Notes: generated by a model not told the origin, from the sequence alone. Shown: positions 1-9,678, numbered from the stretch's first letter. The stretch: 64,000 nucleotides of DNA from SIG480 sp045595365 (GCA_045595365.1 JAZOAI010000033.1:24166-88165); one strand, 5' to 3'. Translations and numbers: made by a program.

Positions 1-29
1 AACATAGAAGAGTTTCAGAAATAAATAAT

Positions 30-66
30 AAAAAACGGACACATCAAAATGATGTGTCCGTTTTTT
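30..66. terminator. Bidirectional intrinsic terminator after ftsH
   Basis: An 11-bp perfect stem (35-45 with 51-61) with a 5-nt loop is flanked by an A run on one side and a T run on the other. It lies just past the ftsH stop on the minus strand and can also stop transcription entering from the left edge. Nothing else is visible in positions 1-73. Confidence 0.9.
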
Positions 67-73
67 GTGCTTC

Positions 74-1960
74 TTATTCGTTTTCAGATGAGGCTTCTTC
101 GTTTTTAACTTCTTTTTCAGGAACATCCTCTCCGAAGATTGCGTAGAAGTCTTCTGCTTCCATTGTTTCCTTTTCGAGCAGGAAGTTTGCGACCTCGTGG
201 AGCTTATCCATATGGTCGTTCAAAATCCCTTCGCAGCGGGCATATGCAGCCTCTACAACATCGCGGATTTCTTCATCAATGATTCCGGCAATCTCCTCGG
301 AATATGCGCGCTTTGAAGCAAAGTCGCGGCCGAGGAAGACCTCTTCATTCTCAGATGCATAGCTTATCGGGCCGAGCCTGTCGCTCATTCCGTATTTCGT
401 AACCATATCACGCGCAATAGCCGTTGCTCTCTGGATGTCGTTTGAAGCGCCCGTTGAAATATCATCAAGCACAAGCTTTTCTGCAACGCGACCGCCGAGC
501 AGGGAAACTATTTCTTCGTTCATGGCAGTTTTTGATTTTGTGTAAACATCCTCTCTCGGGAGGGAAATCGTATAGCCGTTTGCCATTCCACGCGGGATAA
601 TAGAGATGTGATGAACGGGGTCCTGAGTTTCAAGGAACTTCATCGCAAGCGCATGGCCCGCCTCGTGGTATGCAACGAGCTTGTTCTCGTGTTCATTACG
701 CACTCTGTTATGCTTTGCAGGGCCTGCGATAATCTTGAGCATTGACTTTTCAATGTCGTCCTGCGTGAGCGCTGCTTCTCCGCGGCGAGCGGCAAGAAGA
801 GCTGCTTCGTTAAGAAGATTTTCAAGGTCTGCAGGGGTAAACCCGCTTGTCGATTTTGCAACCGTCTTAAGGCTTACATCTGCCGCAAGCTTCTTCGAGC
901 GTGTGTGAATCGCCAGAACCTTTTCGCGGTCTTTCATATCGGGAAGCCCGACATATACCTGGCGGTCAAACCTGCCCGGGCGCATAAGCGCGGGGTCAAG
1001 AATATCGGGGCGGTTTGTCGCCGCGATAATTATAACACCCTCGTTATTTCCAAAGCCGTCCATTTCAACAAGGAGCTGATTGAGTGTCTGCTCTCTTTCA
1101 TCATGCCCGCCGCCATAGCCTGCGCCACGGTGACGGCCGACAGCGTCAATTTCGTCTATGAATATGATTGCCGGAGCCGCTTTTTTAGCCTGCTCGAAAA
1201 GATCACGCACGCGCGAAGCACCAACTCCGACGTAAAGCTCGACAAAGTCTGAGCCGGATATTGATAAGAACGGAACTCCCGCCTCGCCTGCAACGGCTTT
1301 GGCGATATAGGTTTTACCCGTTCCCGGAGGGCCTACAAGAAGAACTCCTTTGGGGATACGCGCTCCGATTTCCGTGAACTTCTTCGGGTCACGAAGAAAA
1401 TCCACTATCTCTGCAAGCTCAAGCTTTTCTTCCTCAGCACCTGCAACGTCTGCAAAGGTGACCTTCTTTTTCTCATCACTGCCAAGCTTCGTTCTCGCTT
1501 TTCCGAAGCGCATTGTCTTGCTTGCGCCGCCGTCAGCCTTGCTGTACATAAAGTACCACAACGCTCCGATTGCTATAAAGACGAGGAGATACGGAAGAAG
1601 AATCATCCACCAGGGTGTCCCTGCCTCGGGGATTCTGTCATCGTCAGTAATTATCCCCGCAGAACGCTGGTACTTAAGAAGCTCTCCCAGATCCATGCGG
1701 AAATCTGCTCTGACCTGCGGGTCGGTAAGGTCAAAGGTGATTATGCTCTGGCCTGACAGCATCGGGCGTTTGAGCTGCATTGTAAGCATCCCGCCGTCGA
1801 TAATATACCTCTCTACATTCTGCGCTTCAAACTGGCGCACAACCTCTGCATATGTTATCTTTTCCTCACCGTTGCCTTCAAAAAGAAAACTCGCAACGGA
1901 AATGAGGATAACAACTATCAGAAGAAAGAGAAGTATGTCTCTCGTGTTGCTTTTTTTCAA
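74..1960 (-). CDS. ftsH: ATP-dependent zinc metalloprotease FtsH
   Basis: This is a membrane-anchored AAA+ protease that extracts and degrades misfolded membrane proteins and short-lived regulators. The 628-aa protein has a first membrane helix at about residues 8-27, an extracytoplasmic domain, and a second helix at about 117-139. The AAA module follows, with Walker A GPPGTGKT at 210-217, Walker B IIFIDEID near 265-272 and a second region of homology ending in RPGRFDR. The zinc-binding HEAGH motif is at 432-436. Length and order are typical of bacterial FtsH. It is the last gene of the gdpP-rplI-dnaB-tilS-hpt-ftsH run and follows hpt closely, as in Bacillus where tilS, hprT and ftsH are adjacent. 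The acidic C-terminal tail is ordinary for the family. Confidence 0.98.
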   Translation of the reverse strand: MKKSNTRDILLFLLIVVILISVASFLFEGNGEEKITYAEVVRQFEAQNVERYIIDGGMLTMQLKRPMLSGQSIITFDLTDPQVRADFRMDLGELLKYQRSAGIITDDDRIPEAGTPWWMILLPYLLVFIAIGALWYFMYSKADGGASKTMRFGKARTKLGSDEKKKVTFADVAGAEEEKLELAEIVDFLRDPKKFTEIGARIPKGVLLVGPPGTGKTYIAKAVAGEAGVPFLSISGSDFVELYVGVGASRVRDLFEQAKKAAPAIIFIDEIDAVGRHRGAGYGGGHDEREQTLNQLLVEMDGFGNNEGVIIIAATNRPDILDPALMRPGRFDRQVYVGLPDMKDREKVLAIHTRSKKLAADVSLKTVAKSTSGFTPADLENLLNEAALLAARRGEAALTQDDIEKSMLKIIAGPAKHNRVRNEHENKLVAYHEAGHALAMKFLETQDPVHHISIIPRGMANGYTISLPREDVYTKSKTAMNEEIVSLLGGRVAEKLVLDDISTGASNDIQRATAIARDMVTKYGMSDRLGPISYASENEEVFLGRDFASKRAYSEEIAGIIDEEIRDVVEAAYARCEGILNDHMDKLHEVANFLLEKETMEAEDFYAIFGEDVPEKEVKNEEASSENE

Positions 1961-1984
1961 TTGATGTCACATCCTTAAATAAAA

Positions 1985-2524
1985 TTATTTTTCGTAAACC
2001 TCACGTTTAAGTATGCCGATATACGGCAGATTTCTGTATTTTTCATCATAGTCAAGGCCGTAGCCGACGACGAATTCGTTTTCTATGTCAAAACCGATAT
2101 AATCGGCGCACACCTCAGCCTTTCGGCGCGCAGGCTTATTGAGCAGAACACAGAGGGCCACGGAGCTTGCCCCGCGTTTTCTAAGCTCGGGAATAAGGTT
2201 TGAAAGAGTCACCCCCGTGTCAAGGATATCTTCTACGACTATAACGTCTCTTCCGTTTATGTCGGCATCCATATCCTTTTTAACAACAAGCTTTCCTGTT
2301 GTTTCGGCGCCGTTGCCATAGCTTGAAACCTGCATAAAATCTATCGTGCATGGAAAATCAAGCTCGCGGATTATGTCTGCGGTGAACACGAGTGAGCCTT
2401 TCAATATACATAATATAAGCGGGTTTTTGCCACTATATTCGCCTTTTATCTGATTTGCCAGTTTTTTTACCTTTTCGGCAATTTCTTCTTGCGAAAGAAG
2501 AACTCTCTCTATATCGTTTTTCAA
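1985..2524 (-). CDS. hpt: Hypoxanthine phosphoribosyltransferase
   Basis: The enzyme salvages hypoxanthine and guanine with PRPP to give IMP and GMP in the cytoplasm. The PRPP-binding signature VVVEDILDTG is clear, and the protein is about 179 aa, normal for Hpt. I place the start at the TTG at 2524. It has an AGGGTG ribosome site at a sensible distance, and the resulting N-terminus (KNDIERVLLSQEEI) aligns with Bacillus HprT. An in-frame GTG at 2533 lies on top of that ribosome site. The tilS stop is at 2535, so the two genes are almost contiguous and probably translationally coupled. Confidence 0.95.
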   Translation of the reverse strand: MKNDIERVLLSQEEIAEKVKKLANQIKGEYSGKNPLILCILKGSLVFTADIIRELDFPCTIDFMQVSSYGNGAETTGKLVVKKDMDADINGRDVIVVEDILDTGVTLSNLIPELRKRGASSVALCVLLNKPARRKAEVCADYIGFDIENEFVVGYGLDYDEKYRNLPYIGILKREVYEK

Positions 2525-2534
2525 AATCCACACC

Positions 2535-3875
2535 CTATTTTTTGTTTATTTCTATAAAGTATCCGTGTTCCGAATCGCTAAAGAACCGGACATCTTCTCC
2601 GAAGCCGAAGACTCCGAACACCTTCTCTCCGTCTGCAATAACCGGAGTTTTTGAGCGAAGCCGCAAAGGAAGCTTTTCGTCAATAAAAAGCTTTTTGATG
2701 CTCTTCGTTCTCCGTTTCGGAAGCTTTATTTCATCTCCCTCTTTGCGAGATCGAACAACAAGATTATCTTGTATTTTATCATATGGAACAAAAAAAGTAT
2801 TTAATAAATTATGAATTTTTTCCCTTTTTTCGCTTTTTTTTACGTTAATTACATATTCTCCCCAGAAATTTTCGCCACATTGAAGCAAAACCGGAGGAAG
2901 CTCTTCTTCGCTTGTCTCCCGTTCAAAAAGCACCTCGTCGTATATCCGACTCACCAAAAGCCCTCCGGGAAGACTTATTCTGCACGACGGCGACTCGCTT
3001 TTCGCAAGAGACGAAATCATCCCGACGTGTCTGTATTCAAGTGTATATGAGTCTTTCCCCAAAGCATTTGCAGCAAAAATCTCACAAACCCTTGACATCA
3101 GAGCAGGCTCGGAAAGAAGCCCTTTTCTGTCACACGAGGAAAGCCCCCTCGAGATTTTCTCCGAGTGTTTTCTCGCCGCCTTCATCAGAAAAGTCGCCTC
3201 TTCTCTGAGAATCACCGACGTTCTTGATGCGTTTTCAACTGCCGAAGCGTTCAGGTCAAGAAGCGTCGGCACTGCAAGATGGCGGAGCTTGTTTCTCGAA
3301 TATTGCGTTCCTTCATTTGTTTTGTCAATGCAGAAGGTAATCTTTTCTCTCTTTGCATATTCCTCAATCTCTGCCCGGGTGCATTCAATGAGCGGGCGGA
3401 TTATATCACCTCTCACAGGAGGTATTCCGCAGAGGCCGTCAAGCCCGCCGCCGCGCGTGAGATTCAGGAGAATCGTTTCGAGGTTGTCGTTTGCATTATG
3501 CGCCGTTGCTATATGCGATGCACCAAGGCTCTCTTTTGCACGCCGCAAGAAGTCATATCTCGCATTTCTCGCGCACAGCTCAACAGACTCGCCTGTTTTC
3601 TCTGCCATTTCGGCAATATTTATCCTCTCCGAGATAAAATCAATCCCGTATGCCTTGCATTTTTCCCCCGCAAAGGCCTCATCAGAATCGGAATCCTCCC
3701 CGCGCAGCATATGATTCAGGTGCGCGGCGCAAACGGAGACGGAAAGCTCATCTCTCAGGCGGATGATAACATCAAGCATAACAGACGAATCCACCCCTCC
3801 GGAAAACGCAACTAAAACTCTTCCGCCGTCTGTCATATTGCTTTTTTGTATCGTTTTTAATACCTTAGTAATCAT
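2535..3875 (-). CDS. tilS: tRNA(Ile)-lysidine synthase TilS
   Basis: TilS converts the wobble cytidine of the CAU-anticodon isoleucine tRNA to lysidine, so that it reads AUA instead of AUG. It is essential in most bacteria. The N-terminal PP-loop ATPase motif AFSGGVDSS lies near residues 23-31, followed by the TilS N-terminal domain and a C-terminal substrate-binding domain ending near residue 440. The length of 446 aa is normal. The start overlaps the end of dnaB by 11 bp and the ribosome site is weak, which suggests translational coupling to dnaB. Confidence 0.95.
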   Translation of the reverse strand: MITKVLKTIQKSNMTDGGRVLVAFSGGVDSSVMLDVIIRLRDELSVSVCAAHLNHMLRGEDSDSDEAFAGEKCKAYGIDFISERINIAEMAEKTGESVELCARNARYDFLRRAKESLGASHIATAHNANDNLETILLNLTRGGGLDGLCGIPPVRGDIIRPLIECTRAEIEEYAKREKITFCIDKTNEGTQYSRNKLRHLAVPTLLDLNASAVENASRTSVILREEATFLMKAARKHSEKISRGLSSCDRKGLLSEPALMSRVCEIFAANALGKDSYTLEYRHVGMISSLAKSESPSCRISLPGGLLVSRIYDEVLFERETSEEELPPVLLQCGENFWGEYVINVKKSEKREKIHNLLNTFFVPYDKIQDNLVVRSRKEGDEIKLPKRRTKSIKKLFIDEKLPLRLRSKTPVIADGEKVFGVFGFGEDVRFFSDSEHGYFIEINKK

Positions 3876-5178
3876 GTGAACTATCCACCGACGTAAACTT
3901 CGTGTATTTGCCGTCCCAGTGAAGGTCTATATCGCCCGTGCTTCCGTGGCGGTTCTTTTCAACAAGAAGCTTGACATTCTCGGGGCTTTCCTTATCCTCT
4001 CTGAAAAGAATCATAACAACGTCGGCATCCTGCTCGATTGAACCCGATTCACGAAGATCCGAAAGCCGCGGCCGTCTCCCCTGCTTATCACTGTCTCGCG
4101 AGAGCTGGGACAGACACAAAACCGGAACGTTTAAATCCTTTGCCATAATCTTGAGCGCTCTCGAAATTGCCGCGACCTCGTTGGCGCGGTTATCCGAGCG
4201 CACGCCGGACTGGACAAGTTGGAGATAGTCGATGATTACAAGGCCGATATCCTCACCGAGTCGCCTGCACTTTGCCTTCATCTCACTTACGGTTATCCCC
4301 GTTGCGTCGGCAAGGTATATTTTCGTATTTGCGAGCGTTTCGGAAGCGTGAGCGATTGCAACCCATTCCTCATCGTTTAAAAGCCCCGTGCGAAGCTTTT
4401 TTGAATCAACGAGCGCCTCTCCGGAAATAAGCCGCAGAGCAAGCTGCTCATTTGACATTTCAAGAGAAAACACAACAACTGCCTTGCCTGACTGTTTTGC
4501 CGCATTTGCACAGATATTGAGCGCAAAGCTTGTTTTTCCCACACCGGTGTTTGCCGCGAGAATAATAAGGTCGGAATCGTTAAGCCCTGTGAGGAATGTA
4601 TCGACGGTTGAAAAGCCCGTGGGAGTCCCCGGAAGCTTACCCGCGTTTTTCGCAAGAGTTCCGAGGTGGGCATATGTATTTTCAAGAACATCGCGGATAG
4701 GAGATATCCCCTTGCTTTTTTTCTCACTCCGAATCTCGTATATCTTCTGCTCTGCAAACTCAACAATCTCGTCAGCCTCTCCCTCGCCTGATGCAATGGT
4801 GCTATGGATTTCTGCTGTTGTTTCATCGAGATTGCGAAGCAGAGCCTTGTCGCGGACAATTTTTATATACTGCGCCACATTCACAGCCGTCGGAGTAATC
4901 TCCATAAGCTTTAAAATGTATGCACGCCCGCCGGAGGCTTCAAGAGTCCCCCGGACTGTGAGCTTATCAATAACCGTTATGATGTCAACCGTTTCATTGA
5001 GGGTAAACATACTCTGTATTGCTTCAAAAATATTTTTGTTTTGTGATACGTAAAAATCCTCAGCCCTTAGATGCTCCATAACCTCCGGAATGCAGCGCGG
5101 GTCGAGAAGCATTGAACCAAGAACAGACTGTTCCGCCTCAACATTGTGCGGCAGCTTTGCTCCGATGAGTTCATCCAT
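3865..5178 (-). CDS. dnaB: Replicative DNA helicase DnaB
   Basis: This is the hexameric 5'-3' helicase of the replication fork (DnaC in Bacillus nomenclature). The N-terminal DnaB domain starts with the typical NVEAEQSVLGSMLLD stretch. The RecA-like domain has Walker A AANTGVGKTS (the usual form is RPxMGKT, so this P-loop is slightly atypical) and Walker B LVIIDYLQL, with SRxLKxxAKxLxxPV downstream. At 437 aa it is full length. It lies 27 bp after rplI, the same rplI-dnaB pairing as in Bacillus. Confidence 0.97.
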   Translation of the reverse strand: MDELIGAKLPHNVEAEQSVLGSMLLDPRCIPEVMEHLRAEDFYVSQNKNIFEAIQSMFTLNETVDIITVIDKLTVRGTLEASGGRAYILKLMEITPTAVNVAQYIKIVRDKALLRNLDETTAEIHSTIASGEGEADEIVEFAEQKIYEIRSEKKSKGISPIRDVLENTYAHLGTLAKNAGKLPGTPTGFSTVDTFLTGLNDSDLIILAANTGVGKTSFALNICANAAKQSGKAVVVFSLEMSNEQLALRLISGEALVDSKKLRTGLLNDEEWVAIAHASETLANTKIYLADATGITVSEMKAKCRRLGEDIGLVIIDYLQLVQSGVRSDNRANEVAAISRALKIMAKDLNVPVLCLSQLSRDSDKQGRRPRLSDLRESGSIEQDADVVMILFREDKESPENVKLLVEKNRHGSTGDIDLHWDGKYTKFTSVDSSHDY

Positions 5179-5205
5179 TTTTACAACCCCCTATAAGCAG
5201 GAAAT

Positions 5206-5652
5206 TTATGCCTCTTTGACAACTACGGAAAGCTTTCCGCTTACTTCGTTATAAAGCTTTACCTTGACCTCATATGTCCCGAACTGCTTTATGTTTTCGG
5301 AAAGCACCATCTTGTGGCGATCAATCTCTATTTTGTGTTGAGCGGAAAGCGCATCTGCAATATCGCCCGCTGTGACCGAGCCGAAGAGCCGGCCGCCCGC
5401 TCCTGCCTTTGCTTTTACTTCAACCTTTATGCCGGCAAGCCTTTGCGCAAGAGCTTTTGCTTCTTCCTTTTCTCTTGCGATTCGGGCAATATTAGCTTCC
5501 TCGCGGAGGCGCGCCGTATTAAGGTTATCTGCTGTTGCTTCCTTTGCAAGATTTTTAGGAAAAAGGAAATTTCTTGCATATCCGTCAGATACATTTACAA
5601 TCTGGCCCTTCTTCCCCTGACCTTTAACATCCGCATTTAAAATTACCTTCAT
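5206..5652 (-). CDS. rplI: 50S ribosomal protein L9
   Basis: This large-subunit protein has an N-terminal rRNA-binding domain, a long connecting helix and a C-terminal domain. The N-terminus (MKVILNADVKGQGKKGQ) and the FLFPKNLA segment are the L9 signature. I choose the ATG at 5652 because it sits about 9 nt from the GGAGG. An upstream in-frame ATG at 5658 is only 3 nt away. The protein is then 148 aa, typical of L9. It lies between gdpP and dnaB. Confidence 0.97.
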   Translation of the reverse strand: MKVILNADVKGQGKKGQIVNVSDGYARNFLFPKNLAKEATADNLNTARLREEANIARIAREKEEAKALAQRLAGIKVEVKAKAGAGGRLFGSVTAGDIADALSAQHKIEIDRHKMVLSENIKQFGTYEVKVKLYNEVSGKLSVVVKEA

Positions 5653-5702
5653 TTTCATATTCCTCCATATTTCGCAAAAACTGATCCTTTTTTTCTTTCT
5701 TG

Positions 5703-7685
5703 TTATCCGAGAATGTCATCAATGGCGTTCTTAAGCTCCTCTGCCACCGCATCAATTTTTTTATCCCGAAGCTGCGCGCCCGCAGTATCAAAGTGCCCGC
5801 CGCCGCCGAGCTTTTCAAGGATTACCTGAACGTTTATATCGCCGAGAGAGCGCGCTGAAATGTTGACGTCACCCTGGTCGCGGAAAAGGACAAACGCCGC
5901 CTGAACCCCCCGGATTGTAAGAAGGTCGTCTGCCGCCTGAGCCGCGATTTTTCTGTCGCTTTGGCCGTTGTATTCAACTATTGCAACCTTGTCGTGATAC
6001 ATTTTCGCAAGCTTTACAAGCTCCGCACGCTTTACATAGGTTTCTATATCGTCCTGCAAAATTCTCTTAAGCTCGGTAGTGTCAGCCCCTGCACGGCGAA
6101 GGTACGCCGCCGCTTCAAATGTGCGAACACCCGTCTTCATTGTGAACTTTTTCGTATCTATAACGATGCCGGACAAAATCGCTTCGGCTTCGCAAGCCAA
6201 AATGTCGCGTGTCTCAACTATATACTGCAAAAGCTCTGCAACAAGCTCACACGTGCTTGAAGCATACGGCTCGTGGAAATTGAGAACTGCATCCTCGATA
6301 TAATCCGCGCCGCGCCTGTGATGGTCAATAACTGCAATTTTATTTGCCGATTCAAGAAGCGCTTCTGACTCAACAACGGTTTTCCTGTTTGTATCGACGA
6401 CAACTAAAAGAGTGTCGCTGTCCGCCTCTAAAAGAGCGTCCTCCGCGCTTATAAATGCGCCATCGTAAATATGTTCTGTTTTAATTTTTCTTATAAGCCT
6501 GTCTGCGCTTGTGCGCTGGCCGACCACAATGGATGCACTCTTGCCTATTTTTCTCGCGATGCAGGCAATTCCGACTGCGGCGCCTATGCTGTCGTTATCC
6601 GCACCCTTATGCCCCATGATTATAACTCCGGAGCTGTCTCTGATGAGCCCCGAAAGCGCGTTTGCCATAACTCTCGATTTTACCTTTGTTCGCTTTTCAA
6701 GCTCCTGCGAGCGGCCTCCGAAGAACTCGAAGCTGAACTTATCACGGATAACTGCCTGGTCGCCGCCTCGGGAAAGCGCCATATCAATTGCAAGGCGGGC
6801 GTTTCTGTGGTTTTCTTTAAAATCCTGCCCGTCCTTACCGATTCCGATGCTGAGGGTCACTCTGATTCCATTTTTGCTCTGAATCTCCCTGACAGAGTCA
6901 AGAACCGAGAATTTTTCAGATGTGTATTTTTTCAAATATCCCTCATGGAATATATATAAATACTTATCGCGCTCATATCGCAGGAAAATTCCGTTTGCCG
7001 GAGCTGTCCACTCTGCAAGTCGCTTGTCTATCTCCGCAATAACGGTAGAGCGCTCAGCGTCATTTAATCCGTTCATAATTTCGGCATAGTTATCTATCAT
7101 AATCACGGAAACTATCTGCCTTGAATTTTCAAACTCCGAAATCTTCTCGGAGTATTCCGAAACATCAAGCCAATAGAGAGTCAGAAGCGCAGAGGACTCA
7201 GCCGCTCCCTCCGGGTGGAAAAGGTTTCCGAAGACCTTATACATCTTTCCTGAAATCGGGATTTCAGATGGACATTCGCGCTTTCCGTCAATCACCCACG
7301 CAAGGTCAAACTCCGGGATGAGGTCAAAAAGCTTCTTCTCAAACACATAGTCGTGAACCCCTGCCATATCCGCGAAGGCAGAATTCCCCCAGACAATCTC
7401 CTTGCTTTCTCGCTTTATAACCGCCATCGCCATCGGAAATACCATTGTGGAATCGCGGTTTGCCTGATTTATGGTATCAAAGGTTTCCTCTATGCTCTTT
7501 TTAAGCTTCTTCTCACGCCTGTCGGCTGTAAAAAGGAAAATCACAAGAACTATCACACTGATACCAAGCTCCGTGGCAGCGACTTTAACATCTGCATAGA
7601 AAAAAGAAGCTGCAGAAAATATAAACATGGCCGCAAAGCTTAAAACAAACCTCGGCTCTATCCATTTTATAAAGCGGTTATTCAC
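5703..7685 (-). CDS. gdpP: Cyclic-di-AMP phosphodiesterase GdpP
   Basis: GdpP (YybT) hydrolyses c-di-AMP and so affects potassium balance and wall stress. The 660-aa protein has two N-terminal membrane helices (about 12-55), a degenerate PAS region (about 80-150), a degenerate GGDEF region (about 180-310), a DHH domain (about 340-500) and a DHHA1 domain near the C-terminus. Phosphoesterase motifs include GADNDSIGA, VVVDTN and AVIDHHRRG in DHH, and GGGGHFDTAGA in DHHA1. The start is a GTG at 7685 behind a GAAGGGGG site. It heads the operon that runs to ftsH. Potassium-uptake genes trkA and trkH at 14588-17401 belong to a process often controlled by c-di-AMP. Confidence 0.96.
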   Translation of the reverse strand: MNNRFIKWIEPRFVLSFAAMFIFSAASFFYADVKVAATELGISVIVLVIFLFTADRREKKLKKSIEETFDTINQANRDSTMVFPMAMAVIKRESKEIVWGNSAFADMAGVHDYVFEKKLFDLIPEFDLAWVIDGKRECPSEIPISGKMYKVFGNLFHPEGAAESSALLTLYWLDVSEYSEKISEFENSRQIVSVIMIDNYAEIMNGLNDAERSTVIAEIDKRLAEWTAPANGIFLRYERDKYLYIFHEGYLKKYTSEKFSVLDSVREIQSKNGIRVTLSIGIGKDGQDFKENHRNARLAIDMALSRGGDQAVIRDKFSFEFFGGRSQELEKRTKVKSRVMANALSGLIRDSSGVIIMGHKGADNDSIGAAVGIACIARKIGKSASIVVGQRTSADRLIRKIKTEHIYDGAFISAEDALLEADSDTLLVVVDTNRKTVVESEALLESANKIAVIDHHRRGADYIEDAVLNFHEPYASSTCELVAELLQYIVETRDILACEAEAILSGIVIDTKKFTMKTGVRTFEAAAYLRRAGADTTELKRILQDDIETYVKRAELVKLAKMYHDKVAIVEYNGQSDRKIAAQAADDLLTIRGVQAAFVLFRDQGDVNISARSLGDINVQVILEKLGGGGHFDTAGAQLRDKKIDAVAEELKNAIDDILG

Positions 7686-7727
7686 AAGCTACGCCCCCTT
7701 CAGTTAAAAGAAAATAACTCATAATAT

Positions 7728-7756
7728 AGTATAGCACAAACAACTTCTTTTGTCCA
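7728..7756 (-). promoter_or_regulatory. Sigma-A promoter of the gdpP-ftsH operon
   Basis: Reading on the minus strand, a TGGACA -35 box (7751-7756), a 17-bp spacer and a TATACT -10 box (7728-7733) lie 43 bp upstream of the gdpP start codon. Confidence 0.75.
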
Positions 7757-7791
7757 ACTAATATAATATAAGTTTTATATTTATTTTAAAA

Positions 7792-7820
7792 TTGACGTTT
7801 TTATAAAAGAGTGGTAAGAT
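7792..7820 (+). promoter_or_regulatory. Sigma-A promoter of the rodA-HAD operon
   Basis: TTGACG (7792-7797), 17 bp, TAAGAT (7815-7820), about 37 bp upstream of the start at 7858. It is divergent from the gdpP promoter in the same 172-bp intergenic region. Confidence 0.75.
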
Positions 7821-7857
7821 TATAGTAAAAGAGTTTACAAAAAGGAGTGATTTCAGA

Positions 7858-8985
7858 ATGTCCGCTTTTTTTCGCGGAGTGCGCGGTTTTTTTAAGCAGG
7901 TTGACACAAAGCTTCTCGCAATATCGCTTTTTGCATCCATTTTCGGAATGATCCTGATTGCAAGCGCAACTCAGAGCATGGGAAGCGGAAGCTTTATAAA
8001 AATCCAGCTCGCCGCAACGCTCCTCGGCGTTATCCTCTACCTTCTCCTGTCCTGGCTGGATCTTGACTCTGTAAGCTCCTGGTGGAAGTACGTATATGTC
8101 GCAAATCTCCTGCTTATATGCCTTCTCATCCTCTTCGGAACAGGAAGCGAGGAGACAGGAAACCGCGCGTGGATTCGCTTTGGAGGAATAGGCATACAGC
8201 CGGCAGAGCTTGGGAAGGTTCTTTTCATCATTTCACTTGCAGGCCACATAAACTCTCTTGAAGACCGCCTTGACTCTGCCGCATCAGTTATAGTTATATC
8301 AGCCTTTGCACTCATCCCCATCGGGCTTTTATATATCATCTCCTCGGACCTCGGCTCGACCCTTGTGTATATCACAATTTTTGCAATTATGATGTTTGCA
8401 GCAGGAGTAAAGCTTCGTTGGTTTGCAGGCGCGCTTGTTTCCCTTGCCGCGCTCTCTCCGGTTATATGGAAGTTCGTTCTCCGCCCCGACCAGAAAATGC
8501 GTCTGCTCGTTGTTTTTAACCCTGAGCTTGACCCGCTCGGGCGCGGGTACCACGCGATACAAAGCAAAATCGCAATCGGCTCGGGCCAGCTTTTCGGCCG
8601 CGGGCTTGGAGACGGGACTCAGACTCAGCTCGGTTATCTCCCCGCAAAGCAAACTGACTTTATTTTCTCCGTTGCAGGTGAAGAGCTCGGTTTTTTAGGT
8701 TGCCTTCTCATCCTTCTCATTCTCGGGCTTATCATCTTCCGCTGCGTATCAATTACTATGCGCTCATCCTCTTTTTCTTCATATCTCATTTGCTCCGGAG
8801 TCTCAGCTCTCCTGATTTCGCAGACTATTGAGAACATAGGAATGTGTACGGGGCTTCTTCCCGTTATAGGGCTTACGCTCCCTCTTTTTTCCTATGGCGG
8901 TTCAAGTGTCCTTGCCGTATATATGGCGCTTGGCCTGATAAGCTCTGCGCGTATGCGTGCACTGCCTGCAAGACTTTCAAAATAA
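7858..8985 (+). CDS. rodA: RodA/FtsW-type SEDS glycosyltransferase
   Basis: This is a polytopic SEDS protein that polymerises lipid II into glycan strands with a partner class B PBP. The 375-aa protein has about ten hydrophobic segments and the conserved SEDS stretches NRAWIRFGGIGIQPAELGK and FSYGGSS. A second SEDS gene lies inside the dcw cluster (37137-38303) and is the better candidate for the division or spore enzyme, so I assign this one to elongation. That split is inference from context. A ribosome site AAAGGAG precedes the ATG. The HAD gene follows 15 bp later. Confidence 0.85.
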   Translation: MSAFFRGVRGFFKQVDTKLLAISLFASIFGMILIASATQSMGSGSFIKIQLAATLLGVILYLLLSWLDLDSVSSWWKYVYVANLLLICLLILFGTGSEETGNRAWIRFGGIGIQPAELGKVLFIISLAGHINSLEDRLDSAASVIVISAFALIPIGLLYIISSDLGSTLVYITIFAIMMFAAGVKLRWFAGALVSLAALSPVIWKFVLRPDQKMRLLVVFNPELDPLGRGYHAIQSKIAIGSGQLFGRGLGDGTQTQLGYLPAKQTDFIFSVAGEELGFLGCLLILLILGLIIFRCVSITMRSSSFSSYLICSGVSALLISQTIENIGMCTGLLPVIGLTLPLFSYGGSSVLAVYMALGLISSARMRALPARLSK

Positions 8986-9000
8986 GGAGTTTTTCTGAAG

Positions 9001-9678
9001 ATGCTTTCTAAATATAAAATAATCCTTTTTGATTCGGACAACACGTTATATGACCATTATATTCACGAAAGAACCGCTATTTTCTGCGCTTTTTCGCAAT
9101 ACGGTGTCAAACTTTCAGAGGAACAGTATCTGCTTTATACGAAGATAAACGACGATATATGGAAGGAATTTGAGCGCGGAATCACCTACGATGGCGGCCC
9201 GCTCATTGAGCGGTTCCGGCGGTTTTCGAAAGAATCCGGCATTCAGCTTTCACCTTCTGATATAAACGAGCTTTATATCGAAGCTCTCTCAAATCAATGC
9301 TCTCCGTTTCCCGAATCAGAGGCTGTCTGCCGCGCACTCTCAAAGACCCACACTCTCTACATCATCACCAACGGGACCGAAAGCGTTCAGCTAAAGAGAT
9401 ATGCCTCAAGCCCGCTCCGCCCCTATTTTTCAGGCATTTTTACAGCCACTTCAATAGGCATTCAGAAGCCGCAGGCGGAATACTTCCGCCGCGTTCTCGA
9501 AAAAATCGGAAACCCCTCTCCTGATGAGGTCATCGTTATCGGTGACTCTCTCACGTCAGACATTCTCGGTGGGATAAATTCGGGGCTTGATACGTGCTGG
9601 TATAACCCGAAGCACAAAGAAAATACACTGGAACTTTCCCCTACATATGAAATAGACAAACTGACTGCGCTGATATAA
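9001..9678 (+). CDS. HAD-superfamily hydrolase, YjjG-like nucleotidase
   Basis: A 225-aa cytoplasmic phosphatase of the HAD superfamily. It has the N-terminal DxDxT-type motif (LFDSDNTL), the motif II Thr in IITNGT, the motif III Lys in the GIQKP stretch, and motif IV VIVIGDSLTSDI. The domain layout with a helical cap and the NGT motif matches the YjjG family, which dephosphorylates non-canonical pyrimidine nucleotides. The substrate assignment is by family resemblance only. It lies 15 bp after rodA with its own AAGGAG site, and its stop codon sits inside the terminator hairpin. Confidence 0.8.
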   Translation: MLSKYKIILFDSDNTLYDHYIHERTAIFCAFSQYGVKLSEEQYLLYTKINDDIWKEFERGITYDGGPLIERFRRFSKESGIQLSPSDINELYIEALSNQCSPFPESEAVCRALSKTHTLYIITNGTESVQLKRYASSPLRPYFSGIFTATSIGIQKPQAEYFRRVLEKIGNPSPDEVIVIGDSLTSDILGGINSGLDTCWYNPKHKENTLELSPTYEIDKLTALI

